Positions 7,270 to 15,909 of a stretch of 64,000 bases of DNA are shown here, in pieces. A program made the translations under genes and the position numbers. This DNA is from 3-1-20CM-4-69-9 sp963755605 (GTDB taxonomy: Bacteria > Actinomycetota > Thermoleophilia > Gaiellales > Gaiellaceae). Numbering within the stretch: the stretch's first letter is position 1; every line of letters begins with the position of its first letter. The notes under the pieces are model-generated. The model was not told where the DNA came from and ran no database searches. It was given only the letters and a program-made list of their open reading frames with translations. The stretch covers positions 186,001 through 250,000 of the forward strand of contig CAVWKK010000007.1 of NCBI GenBank assembly GCA_963755605.1, given 5' to 3'.

Positions 7270-8406
7270 CTACTCGGAGAGCGGAATGAGCGAAGCTTCA
7301 GCCATCGCGAGCGCCGCCGGCTTCGCCATCTTCAGCCGCTTCGGTCGCTGCATGCCCTCGTCGATCCATCTGTCGATCTCGTGGAACAGCTCGTCGATCA
7401 GAACCTCCGACGAAACCTTCTTCAACACGCGGCCGTGTGCGTAGACGAAGCCCGTGTCGCGGCCGCCGGCGATGCCGAAGTCCGCGTCACCCGCCTCCCC
7501 CGGTCCGTTCACGGCACAACCGAGCACCGCGACCTCGAAGTGCTGCGGGTACGTGTGCAAGCGCTCCTCCACCTTTTCCGCGAGCGTCTGCACGCCGACG
7601 TTGTCGCGGCCGCACGACGGGCAGGCGATCATGACCGGCCCTCGCTCGCGCAGGCCGAGCGCCTTCAGGATCTCGAAGGCAACACGCACTTCCTCGACCG
7701 GGTCGGCGGTCAGGGACACGCGCATCGTGTCGCCGATGCCGTCGACGAGGAGCGCACCCATGCCGACGGAGCTCTTGATCGAGCCGGCGAACGGCGTGCC
7801 TGCCTCGGTCACGCCGAGATGGAGCGGGTACGGCACCTTCGAGGCGAGCAGGCGGTACGCGCGGATCATCGTCGGGACGTGGCTGGACTTGACGGAGATC
7901 TTGAAGTCGCGGAAGCCGAGACTCTCGAGCAGCCGCACCTCCTCGAGCGCGGCCTCGACGAGCGCTTCGGCCTGGTCGTGCTGGGCGAGCTCGCTCAGGT
8001 GCTTCGGCAGCGAGCCCGAGTTTGCGCCGATACGCATCGGAATGCCGGCAGCCTGTGCCGCCCTGACGACCTGCGCGACCTTGTCCGCCCCGCCGATGTT
8101 GCCGGGATTGATGCGGACCGCGGCGACTCCCGCGTCGATCGCCTTGAGCGCGAGGCTCGCGTTGAAGTGGATGTCCGCGATGACCGGGATCGGCGAGAGG
8201 CGCACGATCTTGCTCAGAGCGTCGGCGTCCTCCGTCTTCGGGACGGCGACCCGGACGATCTCGCAGCCCGCCGAGGCGAGGGCGGCGATCTGCGCGGTGG
8301 TGGCCTCGACGTCGTGCGTCTTGGTCAGCGTCATGGACTGCACGACGACCGGCGCGCCCCCGCCGATCTGGACGCCGCCGACGCGAATCTGGCGCTCGGA
8401 AGCCAT
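7270..8406 (-). CDS. ispG: 4-hydroxy-3-methylbut-2-en-1-yl diphosphate synthase
   Basis: IspG (GcpE) carries out the penultimate step of the MEP isoprenoid pathway with a [4Fe-4S] cluster. The 378-residue protein has the N-terminal TIM barrel (GGAPVVVQSMTLTKTHDVEA, VADIHFN, RINPGNIGG) and cluster ligands in CPSCGR and VLGCAVNGPGEA. This is the two-domain bacterial form. The ATG is eight bases after TACACT, so the transcript is probably leaderless. dxr of the same pathway lies two genes away. Confidence 0.97.
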   Translation of the reverse strand: MASERQIRVGGVQIGGGAPVVVQSMTLTKTHDVEATTAQIAALASAGCEIVRVAVPKTEDADALSKIVRLSPIPVIADIHFNASLALKAIDAGVAAVRINPGNIGGADKVAQVVRAAQAAGIPMRIGANSGSLPKHLSELAQHDQAEALVEAALEEVRLLESLGFRDFKISVKSSHVPTMIRAYRLLASKVPYPLHLGVTEAGTPFAGSIKSSVGMGALLVDGIGDTMRVSLTADPVEEVRVAFEILKALGLRERGPVMIACPSCGRDNVGVQTLAEKVEERLHTYPQHFEVAVLGCAVNGPGEAGDADFGIAGGRDTGFVYAHGRVLKKVSSEVLIDELFHEIDRWIDEGMQRPKRLKMAKPAALAMAEASLIPLSE

Positions 8407-8414
8407 CGATATCC

Positions 8415-8420
8415 AGTGTA
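8415..8420 (-). promoter_or_regulatory. -10 element TACACT for ispG
   Basis: TACACT (within TATACACT) is eight bases before the ispG ATG, with no Shine-Dalgarno sequence. Confidence 0.5.
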
Positions 8421-8436
8421 TAGCGGCTCTTCAGAT

Positions 8437-8455
8437 GTCAGACACGAGGTCTGAC
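8437..8455 (-). terminator. Hairpin between rseP and ispG
   Basis: A perfect 7-bp inverted repeat (GTCAGAC/GTCTGAC) with a 5-base loop lies after the rseP stop. No U-run follows, so it may be an RNA 3'-end structure rather than an intrinsic terminator. Confidence 0.35.
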
Positions 8456-8462
8456 GACCCCG

Positions 8463-9689
8463 CTAGCCGCCGCCGAGCCGGCCGATGTCGTTCGACAGCC
8501 CGATGAACATCAGGACCAGGAAGAGCGCGATCCCGATCGCCGAGACACGCTCGTACACCTCTCTCCCCACCGCACGCCCACGCAGTCCCTCGATCAGCGA
8601 GAACAGGATGTGCCCACCGTCGAGCGGGAGCAGCGGCAGCAGGTTGAGGATCGCCAGCGAGAGGCTGATCAGGCCGAGGATCTGCAGGAAGAGCGTGAAC
8701 GTGAGCGACGCGGCCTGGCTCGAGTAATCGACGATCCCGACGGGGCTCGAGACGTCCTTCCGCCCCGACCCGGTGGCCAACCGCGGTAAGAACGTCAGCG
8801 TGGCGGTGGTCGCCGACCACGTGTCGCCGAGGCTGCGCCGCAGCGCCGTGCCAGGCCCGTAGCTGAGCTCCTTCCAGCCCGGCTCGAACCCGAGCGCCCA
8901 GCGACTGCCGATCCGCTTCGTGCGCACCGGCCCGAGCGTCATCGACTTTCGCGCGCGCAGGACGGTGACCGTGATCGGCTTCCCCTTCGACGCACGGATC
9001 AGACTCGAGACGGTGTCGAAGTTCGGCGTCGGATGGCCGTCGACGGCGATGATCTTGTCTCCCTCCCGTAGCCCGATTGATGCAGCGGGGGTCCCAGCCT
9101 TGACGTTCTTCACCGTGCGGTCGGCGTCGCCCGGCACGCCGATGACATACGCGACAGCGATGAGCCCGATTGCCAGCAGGATGTTCACTCCCGGCCCGGC
9201 GAAGATGACCGCGACGCGCTTCCACGTTCGCTGACGCCAGTACGCCTCCGGGCTGAGCCCGTCGCGCAGCTCATCGACCGCTCGTCGCGCGGCCTTGCCC
9301 GCGGCCGGCGTCAGGCTCGCCTCCTCCACCGCCTGCTCGAGCTCGGGCAGCGCGGCGCGCGTGGCGTCGAGATCGCTCTGCTCCAGCGTCCGCTTGATCC
9401 GCGCCAGCTTCGGAAACAAGCTCGGCTCCTCCTTCAGCGCCGGAGCGAGCTGCACGTCCAGATCGGACGCGGCCGGACGGTGCATCCCGGGAATCTTCAC
9501 GTAACCGCCAAGTGGAATCGCGCCGATGCCGTACTCGATCCCGTTCCGCATGACCTTCACGAGCGCCGGCGGGAACCCGAGGTAGAAGCGACGCGGCTTC
9601 ATCCCGACCGCACGCGCGACGAAGAAGTGACCCGCCTCGTGCATCAGGATCAAGAACGCCAGGCCGAGGATCGAGACGAAGATGTTCAT
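8463..9689 (-). CDS. rseP: Site-2 protease family intramembrane zinc metalloprotease (RseP/RasP-like)
   Basis: The 408-residue protein has the zinc motif HEAGH in the first membrane helix, GGYVKIPG, a PDZ domain (GLREGDKIIAVDGHPTPNFD) and the third zinc ligand in NLLPLLPLDGGHILF. Such proteases cleave anti-sigma factors and leftover signal peptides in the membrane. It is unusual in having about 70 extra, strongly helical residues (about 82-150) between the first helix region and FAGPGVNILLA. The ATG overlaps the dxr stop (ATGA). Confidence 0.93.
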   Translation of the reverse strand: MNIFVSILGLAFLILMHEAGHFFVARAVGMKPRRFYLGFPPALVKVMRNGIEYGIGAIPLGGYVKIPGMHRPAASDLDVQLAPALKEEPSLFPKLARIKRTLEQSDLDATRAALPELEQAVEEASLTPAAGKAARRAVDELRDGLSPEAYWRQRTWKRVAVIFAGPGVNILLAIGLIAVAYVIGVPGDADRTVKNVKAGTPAASIGLREGDKIIAVDGHPTPNFDTVSSLIRASKGKPITVTVLRARKSMTLGPVRTKRIGSRWALGFEPGWKELSYGPGTALRRSLGDTWSATTATLTFLPRLATGSGRKDVSSPVGIVDYSSQAASLTFTLFLQILGLISLSLAILNLLPLLPLDGGHILFSLIEGLRGRAVGREVYERVSAIGIALFLVLMFIGLSNDIGRLGGG

Positions 9690-10750
9690 GCGACCTTCAG
9701 GGCAGCTTCGGCGTGACGCCGGGCGGCCGCATCCGCTTCCACGAGGTCGTCGAGATCACGCGCAGGCAAGCCGTCGGCCGCTGCGAGCGCGTCGGCGACG
9801 ACGTGGGCAATTCCGAGAAACGGCAGCCGCTCCTCGAGGAACGCGGCCACCGCGACCTCGTTCGCCGCGTTGAACACTGCGGGATACGTTCCTCCCTGCT
9901 CGCCTGCCTGCCGCGCGTGCGCAAGCAGCGGGAAGGTGTCGAGATCGGGCGGTTCGAACTCGAGCGTCAGTCCGCTCGTGACATCGAGGGGCGCGATCGG
10001 CGTGGCGCTGCGTGCCGGATACGTGAGCGCGTAGGAGATCGGGACGCGCATGTCCGGATAGCCCAGGTGCGCGAGCGTCGCGCCGTCCCGGAAGCGCACG
10101 AGCGCGTGAACGATCGAGGTCGGCTGCACGACCACGTCGATCTGCTCGTACGGAAGACCGAAGAGAAAGTGGGCTTCGATCAGCTCGAGGCCCTTGTTCG
10201 CGAGCGTCGCGGAGTCGATCGTGATCTTCGGCCCCATGTTCCACGTCGGATGCGTGAGGGCGGCTGCAGGCGTGACGTCTTCGAGCTCGTAGCGGGTGCG
10301 CCCACGAAAGGGGCCGCCTGATGCCGTCAGCACGAGTGAGTGGACGGTCTCCGCGGCGCGGCCTTCGAGACACTGGAACGCCCCCGAATGCTCGCTGTCG
10401 ACCGGAATCAGCAGTCCGCCGCCGCGCTCCTGCGCAGCGAGGGCGAGGTCGCCTGCCGCCACGAGGCTCTCCTTGTTCGCCAGTGCGAGATCGACCCCAC
10501 GCTCGAGCGCCCAGAGTGTCGCCGGCAGTCCCGCGAACCCGACGACCGCGTTCAGCACGAGGTCGGGCTGGGCCCGCTCGAGCAGCTCGGTGAGGTCGCC
10601 GCCAACCTGGGTCAAGGGAGCGAGGCCGTCGATCGCCTGCGTGCCGGAAGACGCCGCGCAGAGCTCGAGACCGGGATGGGCCCCGACGAGCTCCAGCGCC
10701 TGGCGCCCGATCGAGCCGGTGGCTCCCAGGAGCGCGATCCTCTTCTTCAC
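9686..10750 (-). CDS. dxr: 1-deoxy-D-xylulose-5-phosphate reductoisomerase
   Basis: Dxr makes MEP in isoprenoid synthesis. The N-terminal nucleotide loop is LLGATGSIGRQALELV; the substrate motifs are ALANKESLVAAG, PVDSEHSGAFQCLEG, ASGGPFRGR, HPTWNMGPKITIDSATL and NKGLELIEAH. It is 354 residues, shorter than the usual 380-400, because roughly 30 residues are missing between the AASSG strand and NAVVGFAGL. The GTG start lies seven bases after TACACT and shares its promoter region with the divergent GNAT gene. Confidence 0.95.
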   Translation of the reverse strand: MKKRIALLGATGSIGRQALELVGAHPGLELCAASSGTQAIDGLAPLTQVGGDLTELLERAQPDLVLNAVVGFAGLPATLWALERGVDLALANKESLVAAGDLALAAQERGGGLLIPVDSEHSGAFQCLEGRAAETVHSLVLTASGGPFRGRTRYELEDVTPAAALTHPTWNMGPKITIDSATLANKGLELIEAHFLFGLPYEQIDVVVQPTSIVHALVRFRDGATLAHLGYPDMRVPISYALTYPARSATPIAPLDVTSGLTLEFEPPDLDTFPLLAHARQAGEQGGTYPAVFNAANEVAVAAFLEERLPFLGIAHVVADALAAADGLPARDLDDLVEADAAARRHAEAALKVA

Positions 10751-10757
10751 CCTGAGA

Positions 10758-10767
10758 AGTGTAGGTT
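10758..10767. promoter_or_regulatory. Overlapping divergent -10 elements, dxr / GNAT
   Basis: TACACT (minus) and TAGGTT (plus) share the central TA. Each is seven bases from its GTG start. The two start codons are 24 bases apart and neither has a Shine-Dalgarno sequence. Confidence 0.55.
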
Positions 10768-10774
10768 CGCCAGC

Positions 10775-11260
10775 GTGATCCGCCCCGGAACACCGGAGGA
10801 TGCCGACGCAGTCGCCCGCGTTCACGTCGAAACCTGGCAGGCCGCGTATGCCCACGCGCTCCCACGGGACCAGCTCGACTCCCTTTCCGTGACCGAGCGC
10901 GCCGAAATGCACCGGCACCGGCCGCCGACCTTCGTCGCAGAGGTCGACGGCGAGGTCGTGGGCTTCGTCTCGGTGGGTGCGAGCCGCGACGCGGGCTCGG
11001 ACGGCGAGCTCTACGCCATCTACGTCCATCCAACGCACTGGGAAACCGGCGTCGGGCGCGCGCTGATCACCGCCGGCGAGCAGGAGCTGGCCAAGCTGGA
11101 TCACAAAGACGCGATCCTCTGGGTGCTGGACGACAATCCGCGTGCGCGGCGCTTCTACGAGCTTGCGGGCTGGGCCACCGACGGAGCGGCGCGCAACATC
11201 AACGTCTTTGGCTTCGAGGTGCCGGAGATTCGCTACGCGAAGCGGCTCACACCGCGTTGA
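10775..11260 (+). CDS. GNAT family N-acetyltransferase
   Basis: The 161-residue GNAT fold starts IRPGTPEDADAVARVHVETW. It has the acetyl-CoA binding motif A in ELYAIYVHPTHWETGVGRAL and motif B in LWVLDDNPRARRFYELAGW. The acceptor substrate is unknown. It is inserted opposite to the flow of the conserved rpsB-to-proS gene order, between cdsA and dxr, and is probably transcribed as a leaderless mRNA. Its 3' end overlaps cdsA by 14 bases. Confidence 0.92.
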   Translation: MIRPGTPEDADAVARVHVETWQAAYAHALPRDQLDSLSVTERAEMHRHRPPTFVAEVDGEVVGFVSVGASRDAGSDGELYAIYVHPTHWETGVGRALITAGEQELAKLDHKDAILWVLDDNPRARRFYELAGWATDGAARNINVFGFEVPEIRYAKRLTPR

Positions 11261-12044
11261 ACGCGCGCAGCACGTAGTAGGACGCGACCACGGCGAACAG
11301 CAGCGAGTCGATGCGGTCGAGCACGCCGCCGTGTGCGGCGAGCAGCCGGCCGCTGTCCTTCACCTGCATGTCCCGCTTGAGCGCCGACTCGAACAGATCC
11401 CCGAGCGGAGCCGCAACGGCGATCACCGCACCGAGCACGAGCGACTGCGGGATCGAGAGGTAGTGCTGCTTGTAGAGCGCGACGAAGGCGACGAACAACG
11501 TCGCGGCCGTTCCGAAGACGAACCCCTCCCACGTCTTGCCCGGCGAGAGCGCCGGGGCGAGCTTGTGCCTTCCGATCAGCCTGCCCGCGAAGAACGCGCC
11601 GATGTCACCGGCCCACACCGCGAGCAGCACCGTGAAGGTCGCGAGCTCCCCGTTGTGCGGGATTCCTCGCAGCAACAGCAGGTGTGCGAGACACAAGCCG
11701 ACCCACCCCGCACCGAGCACCGTTGACGCAATCGCCACCGTCGCCGACTGCCTCGTCGTCGCGATCCAATGCAGAAGAAAGGCGAGCACGATCGTGCTGA
11801 GGAACCCGGCGGTCGTCCACTCGAGCCCGCCGATCCGCGCGCCGAGGAGCGAGAGCAGCGCGCCGGCGTAGGCCGCGAGAATCACGGGACGGAGACTGCG
11901 GATCATGAGCGCGTACTCGTGCAGCGCAAGCACGGCACCGACTGCGGCGAGCGCGAACAACCACCAGCCCCCGGCCCACACGATCACGAGCACGACCGGC
12001 AGGCCGACGAGCGTGACGACCACGCGCGAGAGGAGTGGGCGCAC
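11247..12044 (-). CDS. cdsA: Phosphatidate cytidylyltransferase
   Basis: CdsA makes CDP-diacylglycerol, the branch-point of phospholipid synthesis, in the cytoplasmic membrane. The 265-residue protein has about seven helices. The C-terminal CDP-alcohol signature region reads GDLFESALKRDMQVKDSGRL, then GGVLDRIDSLLFA, with the conserved Ser, Lys and Asp residues. The GTG start overlaps the uppS TAG by one base (TAGTG). Confidence 0.95.
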   Translation of the reverse strand: MRPLLSRVVVTLVGLPVVLVIVWAGGWWLFALAAVGAVLALHEYALMIRSLRPVILAAYAGALLSLLGARIGGLEWTTAGFLSTIVLAFLLHWIATTRQSATVAIASTVLGAGWVGLCLAHLLLLRGIPHNGELATFTVLLAVWAGDIGAFFAGRLIGRHKLAPALSPGKTWEGFVFGTAATLFVAFVALYKQHYLSIPQSLVLGAVIAVAAPLGDLFESALKRDMQVKDSGRLLAAHGGVLDRIDSLLFAVVASYYVLRAFNAV

Positions 12045-12784
12045 TAGCGGCCGCCGAAGCGGCGCCTGCGGCTGGCGTAGTCGTCGAGTGCGGCGCGGAG
12101 TGCGTCCTCGCCGAAATCAGGCCAGAGCGTGTCGACGAAGACGAGCTCGGCGTAGGCGAGTTGCCACAGGAGGAAGTTCGAGATCCTCAGCTCGCCCGAT
12201 GTGCGGATCAGGAGATCCGGGTCCGGCATTTCCGGGGCGTTCAGGTACGACCCGAACGTCTCCTCGTCGACCTCGCGGCCGGCCGCGACGGCACGGTTGG
12301 CCGCGTCGACGATCTCCGCACGGCCGCCGTAGTCGAACGCGATCCAGAGGCTGAGCCGGGCGTTCTGCTCCGTCTCGCGCTCGAGCGCGGCCATGCGCTC
12401 CTGGAGCGCGGCAGGCGCACGGTCGCGGCGGCCGATGAAGCGCGTGCGCACGCCCTGGCGCACGAGGTCGGGCAGCTCACGTTCGATCGTCTCGGTGAAG
12501 ATCTCCATCAGGAGCTCGACCTCGTCGGGTGGCCGGTTCCAGTTCTCGGTCGAGAACGCATACACCGCGAGCGAGTCGACGCCGAGGTCGATCGCCGCCT
12601 CCACGGTGCGCCGCAGCGCCTTCGTGCCTGCGCGATGCCCGGCGGCGATCGGCAGGCCGCGCTTGCGCGCCCAGCGTGCGTTGCCGTCCATGATGATCGC
12701 GACGGCGTGGGCGACGTCCGGGAGGTCCGGCTCCGGGGCGGGCCGAACATGCCGGAGCGTTCTGATTTTCGTCAGGAGGCTCAT
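12044..12784 (-). CDS. uppS: Isoprenyl transferase (cis-prenyltransferase, UppS)
   Basis: UppS extends farnesyl diphosphate to the undecaprenyl (or decaprenyl) carrier used in wall synthesis. The 246-residue protein has the family motifs IIMDGNARWARKRGLP with its catalytic Asp, GHRAGTKALR, YAFSTENWNRP, FDYGGRAEI and PDLLIRTSGELRISNFLLWQ. MEP-pathway genes dxr and ispG lie in the same cluster and supply its substrates. Confidence 0.97.
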   Translation of the reverse strand: MSLLTKIRTLRHVRPAPEPDLPDVAHAVAIIMDGNARWARKRGLPIAAGHRAGTKALRRTVEAAIDLGVDSLAVYAFSTENWNRPPDEVELLMEIFTETIERELPDLVRQGVRTRFIGRRDRAPAALQERMAALERETEQNARLSLWIAFDYGGRAEIVDAANRAVAAGREVDEETFGSYLNAPEMPDPDLLIRTSGELRISNFLLWQLAYAELVFVDTLWPDFGEDALRAALDDYASRRRRFGGR

Positions 12785-12799
12785 CAGGCGCGAAGGCCC

Positions 12800-13357
12800 C
12801 TAGACCTCCATGACCTCGGATTCCTTGTGCCGCAGGAGATCGTCGATCGTCTTCGTGTGGTCGTCCGTCAGCTTCTGCACGCGGTCCTCCGCGCGGCGCT
12901 CGTCGTCGCTGCCGACGTGGTCTTTCAGGTCCTTGAGGTGCTGCACGGTGTCTCGACGCACGTTTCGCACCGCGACCCGTCCTTCCTCCGCGATCTTGCG
13001 GACGACCTTCACCAGCTCCTTCCGGCGCTCCTCGGTCGGCTGCGGCATCGGCAGCCGAATGACCTTGCCGTCGTTCGAGGGCGTCAGGCCGAGGTCCGAC
13101 TCCTGCAGGGCTTTCTCGATCGCCTTGATCGATGTCGGGTCGAAGGGCTGGATGGTCAGCATCCGCGGCTCCGGGACGTTGATCGTCGCGAGCTGCTTCA
13201 AGGGCGTCTGCTGTCCGTAGTAGTCGATCTGGACGCGGTCGAGCAGTGAAGCCGAGGCGCGGCCTGTGCGGACGCTGTTGAACTCGGTCTTCGTGTGCTC
13301 GACGCTCGCGTGCATCCGCTTCTCCGCGTCGGAAATCAACTCGTCGACTGTGGCCAT
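12800..13357 (-). CDS. frr: Ribosome recycling factor
   Basis: RRF splits post-termination ribosomes with EF-G. The 185-residue helical protein has RTGRASASLLDRVQIDYYGQ, the hinge motif TPLKQLATINVPEPRMLTIQ, and the C-terminal helices including LVKVVRKIAEEGRVAVRNVR. The ATG overlaps the pyrH stop (TGATG), so the two are translationally coupled. Confidence 0.97.
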   Translation of the reverse strand: MATVDELISDAEKRMHASVEHTKTEFNSVRTGRASASLLDRVQIDYYGQQTPLKQLATINVPEPRMLTIQPFDPTSIKAIEKALQESDLGLTPSNDGKVIRLPMPQPTEERRKELVKVVRKIAEEGRVAVRNVRRDTVQHLKDLKDHVGSDDERRAEDRVQKLTDDHTKTIDDLLRHKESEVMEV

Positions 13358-14130
13358 CAGCGCTCCTCCTTCGCGGGCGTCGAGATGATCGTCCCGATCC
13401 GCTCGCCCGCGAGAACCCGACCGATGTTCCCGCGCGCAAGCTGAAAGACGTAGATCGGAAGATTGTTGTCCATGCAGAGGGATAGCGCTGTACTGTCCAT
13501 CACGCGGAGGTTCCGCTCGATCGCCTCGCGGTGCGTGAGCTCGGGCAGAAACGCCGCATCCGGGTCGACCTGAGGGTCGGCCGTGTACACACCCTCCGTG
13601 CCGTGCTTTGCCATCAGGATCGAATCGGCGTTGATCTCGAGCGCCCGGAGCGCGGCTGCGGTGTCGGTGGTGAAGAACGGATTGCCCGTGCCGGCCGCGA
13701 AGATGACGACGCGGCCCTTTTCGAGATGCCGGATCGCCCGCCGCCGGATGTACGGCTCGGCGACTTCCTTGAGCTCGAGCGCCGAGAGGATGCGCGTGTC
13801 GCCGCCGCGATCTTCCAGCGCGTCCTGCAGCGCCAGCGAGTTGAGCACGGTCGCGAGCATGCCGGCGTAGTCGCCGGTTGCGCGGTCCATGCCTTCCGCC
13901 GCCGCCTCCATCCCGCGGTAGATGTTCCCCGCGCCGACGACGATCGCGATCTCCACGCCCGACGACTGGACGTCGACGATCTCTTCGGCGATCGCGTCGA
14001 TCGTGGCGCGGTCCATCCCGTACTCGCGATCCCCCATCAGCGACTCGCCGGAGAGCTTCAGCAGGACGCGGCGGAACATCGACTGCGCCTCGCGCGGCGC
14101 CGCCAGGGTCTCTTCCGAAGAGACCGCCAC
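13357..14130 (-). CDS. pyrH: UMP kinase
   Basis: PyrH phosphorylates UMP to UDP. It is an amino-acid-kinase fold: RVLLKLSGESL (phosphate loop), IVVGAGNIYRG, GDYAGMLATVLNSLALQDAL, AAGTGNPFFTTDTAAALRA and ADSILMAKHGTEGVYTADP. I use the GTG at 14130, whose TAGTG overlap with tsf copies the uppS/cdsA junction. The ATG at 14079 would give a 240-residue protein of normal family length and is a real alternative. Confidence 0.95.
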   Translation of the reverse strand: MAVSSEETLAAPREAQSMFRRVLLKLSGESLMGDREYGMDRATIDAIAEEIVDVQSSGVEIAIVVGAGNIYRGMEAAAEGMDRATGDYAGMLATVLNSLALQDALEDRGGDTRILSALELKEVAEPYIRRRAIRHLEKGRVVIFAAGTGNPFFTTDTAAALRALEINADSILMAKHGTEGVYTADPQVDPDAAFLPELTHREAIERNLRVMDSTALSLCMDNNLPIYVFQLARGNIGRVLAGERIGTIISTPAKEER

Positions 14131-14933
14131 TAGCCGCTCAGCTCGAACCGCTCGAACTCGAGCACCTCGGCACCCTCGTCCGAAAGCGCGTCGCCGACCT
14201 TCTTGGACGAATCGTGGATCCATTCCTGGTCCACGAGCACGCTCGCACCGAAGAAACGCTTGTTCAGCATCCCTTCGACGATCTTCTCGCGCGCCTGCTC
14301 CGGCTTCGACTGAACCTCGTCCGAGCCCGCGTAGATCTCGCGCTCCTGCGCGATCGTCTCCTCGGGGACGTCGTCGCGCCCGATCCAGCTCGGCCGCAGT
14401 GCGGCGATGTGCATCGCAACCTTGCGCGCGAGGTCCTCGGACCCGCCGCGCATCTGCAGCAGCACGCCGATCTTGTTGCGCGGTGGATGAGCGTAGGCGG
14501 CGACCAGGCCCCCGTTCACCGCTTCGAAGCGCGCCGTGCCCGCGACGACGATGTTCTCGCCGAGCTTGCCGGCCAGCAGCACACGCTCCTCGTCGAGGCT
14601 CGCCTCGGCCCCAGGGCCTTCGGACTCGACCGTCTCCAGCACCTTCTTGGCGAAGGCGAGGAACTCGTCGTTGTTCGAGACGGGCTCGGTCTCGCAGCCC
14701 ACGGCGACCATCGTGCCGCGCTTGTTGTCGTCGGCAAGCCGGTACCCGACCTTGCCTTCGGGAGTCACCCGGTCGGAGCGCTTGGCCGCACCGGCCATGC
14801 CCTTCTCGCGGAGAACGCGCACGGCCGCCTCGATGTCGCCGTTCGTTTCCTGCAGCGCGCGCTTGCAATCCATCATTGGCGCGCCGGTCTGGTCGCGGAG
14901 CTCCTTGACGAGTGCAGCAGAGATCTCAGCCAT
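14130..14933 (-). CDS. tsf: Elongation factor Ts
   Basis: EF-Ts regenerates EF-Tu-GTP. The 267-residue protein has the N-terminal UBA-like domain (AALVKELRDQTGAPMMDCKR), the TDFVAKND-like region here SNNDEFLAFAKKVLETVE, and the core dimerisation domain with KVAMHIAALRPSWI. Its ATG lies inside the end of rpsB, overlapping by eight bases. Confidence 0.97.
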   Translation of the reverse strand: MAEISAALVKELRDQTGAPMMDCKRALQETNGDIEAAVRVLREKGMAGAAKRSDRVTPEGKVGYRLADDNKRGTMVAVGCETEPVSNNDEFLAFAKKVLETVESEGPGAEASLDEERVLLAGKLGENIVVAGTARFEAVNGGLVAAYAHPPRNKIGVLLQMRGGSEDLARKVAMHIAALRPSWIGRDDVPEETIAQEREIYAGSDEVQSKPEQAREKIVEGMLNKRFFGASVLVDQEWIHDSSKKVGDALSDEGAEVLEFERFELSG

Positions 14934-15780
14934 CGGTCCGCACCTCCTCGGCCGCAGGCTCCTCGGCAGGAGCGGCAGGCTCTGCAGCGGGCTCTTCCTT
15001 CGCGGACACCTGCTCGTAGTCGCCCTCGGGCGTGGTCGCCTCCTCGGTAGCCGCGCCGTTGCTCGCCGCTGCCGGCGGCGTGAAGTCCGCAGGCGTCGCC
15101 TTTTGCTGGCCTGCTGCGATGCCGTCGGCGATCGCGCGGACGATCAGATCGCAGGAACGGATCGCGTCGTCGTTGCCGGGAATGACGAAGTCGGCCTCGT
15201 CCGGATCGCAGTTCGTGTCGACGAGCGCAACGACCGGCAGGCCGAGCCGGCGCGCCTCGCGCACGGCGAGCTGCTCCTTCCGTAGGTCGACGATGAAGAC
15301 CGCCTCGGGCTGGCGCTTCATGTCCGCGACACCGCCGAGGTTCTCTTCGAGCTTCTCGAGCTCGTTGAGCATCGAGATGCGCTCCTTCGCGGGCAGGAGG
15401 TCGAGCTGGCCCTCGTCCTTCAGGCGCCGCAGCTCGTGCAGCCGGTCGATGCGGTCGGAGATGGTGCGCCAGTTCGTGAGAAGGCCGCCGAGCCAACGGT
15501 GGTTCACGTAGGGCATCCCCACGCGTTTGGCCTCCGTCTCCACGGCGCCCTGGCTCTGCTTCTTCGTGCCGACGAACAGGATCGCTCCGCCCCGCTCCGC
15601 GACGTTCCGGGCGAAATCGTGTGCTTCCTGCAGCAGCTGCAAGGTCTGCTGCAAGTCGATGATGTAGATACCGCCCCGCTCGGTGAAGATGAAGCGGCGC
15701 ATCTTGGGATTCCAGCGTCGCGTCTGGTGGCCGAAGTGAACTCCAGCCTCCAGCAGCTCGCGCATAGAGACGACGGACAT
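14926..15780 (-). CDS. rpsB: 30S ribosomal protein uS2
   Basis: S2 is recognised from MRELLEAGVHFGHQTRRWNP, LFVGTKKQSQGAVETEA, YVNHRWLGGLLTNW and LPVVALVDTNCDPDEADFVI. The ATG at 15780 fits the family N-terminus and follows AAAGGGGA; a longer frame to 15867 has no homology. The last 60 or so residues are an Ala/Glu/Pro-rich acidic tail, longer than in most bacteria. It is the first gene of the rpsB-tsf-pyrH-frr-uppS-cdsA run. Confidence 0.97.
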   Translation of the reverse strand: MSVVSMRELLEAGVHFGHQTRRWNPKMRRFIFTERGGIYIIDLQQTLQLLQEAHDFARNVAERGGAILFVGTKKQSQGAVETEAKRVGMPYVNHRWLGGLLTNWRTISDRIDRLHELRRLKDEGQLDLLPAKERISMLNELEKLEENLGGVADMKRQPEAVFIVDLRKEQLAVREARRLGLPVVALVDTNCDPDEADFVIPGNDDAIRSCDLIVRAIADGIAAGQQKATPADFTPPAAASNGAATEEATTPEGDYEQVSAKEEPAAEPAAPAEEPAAEEVRTDG

Positions 15781-15909
15781 CGGGATCAGGTCCCCTTTCT
15801 GGTTGATTTGACTGCTGCCGGCAGGGCCTGGCTGGAACCGGCATCCGTCGAACGCCGGCACCGCCACCCAGACTGATCTGCCGGGTTGGGTACGAAAAAC
15901 CGCTGCATT
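15781..15909 (-). other. rpsB leader region
   Basis: The 129 bases between rluD and rpsB must hold the rpsB promoter and an untranslated leader. They contain GC-rich inverted segments (GCCGGC repeated around the centre) that could fold. I see no confident -35/-10 pair and no intrinsic terminator beyond a TTTTT near the rluD stop. Confidence 0.35.
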
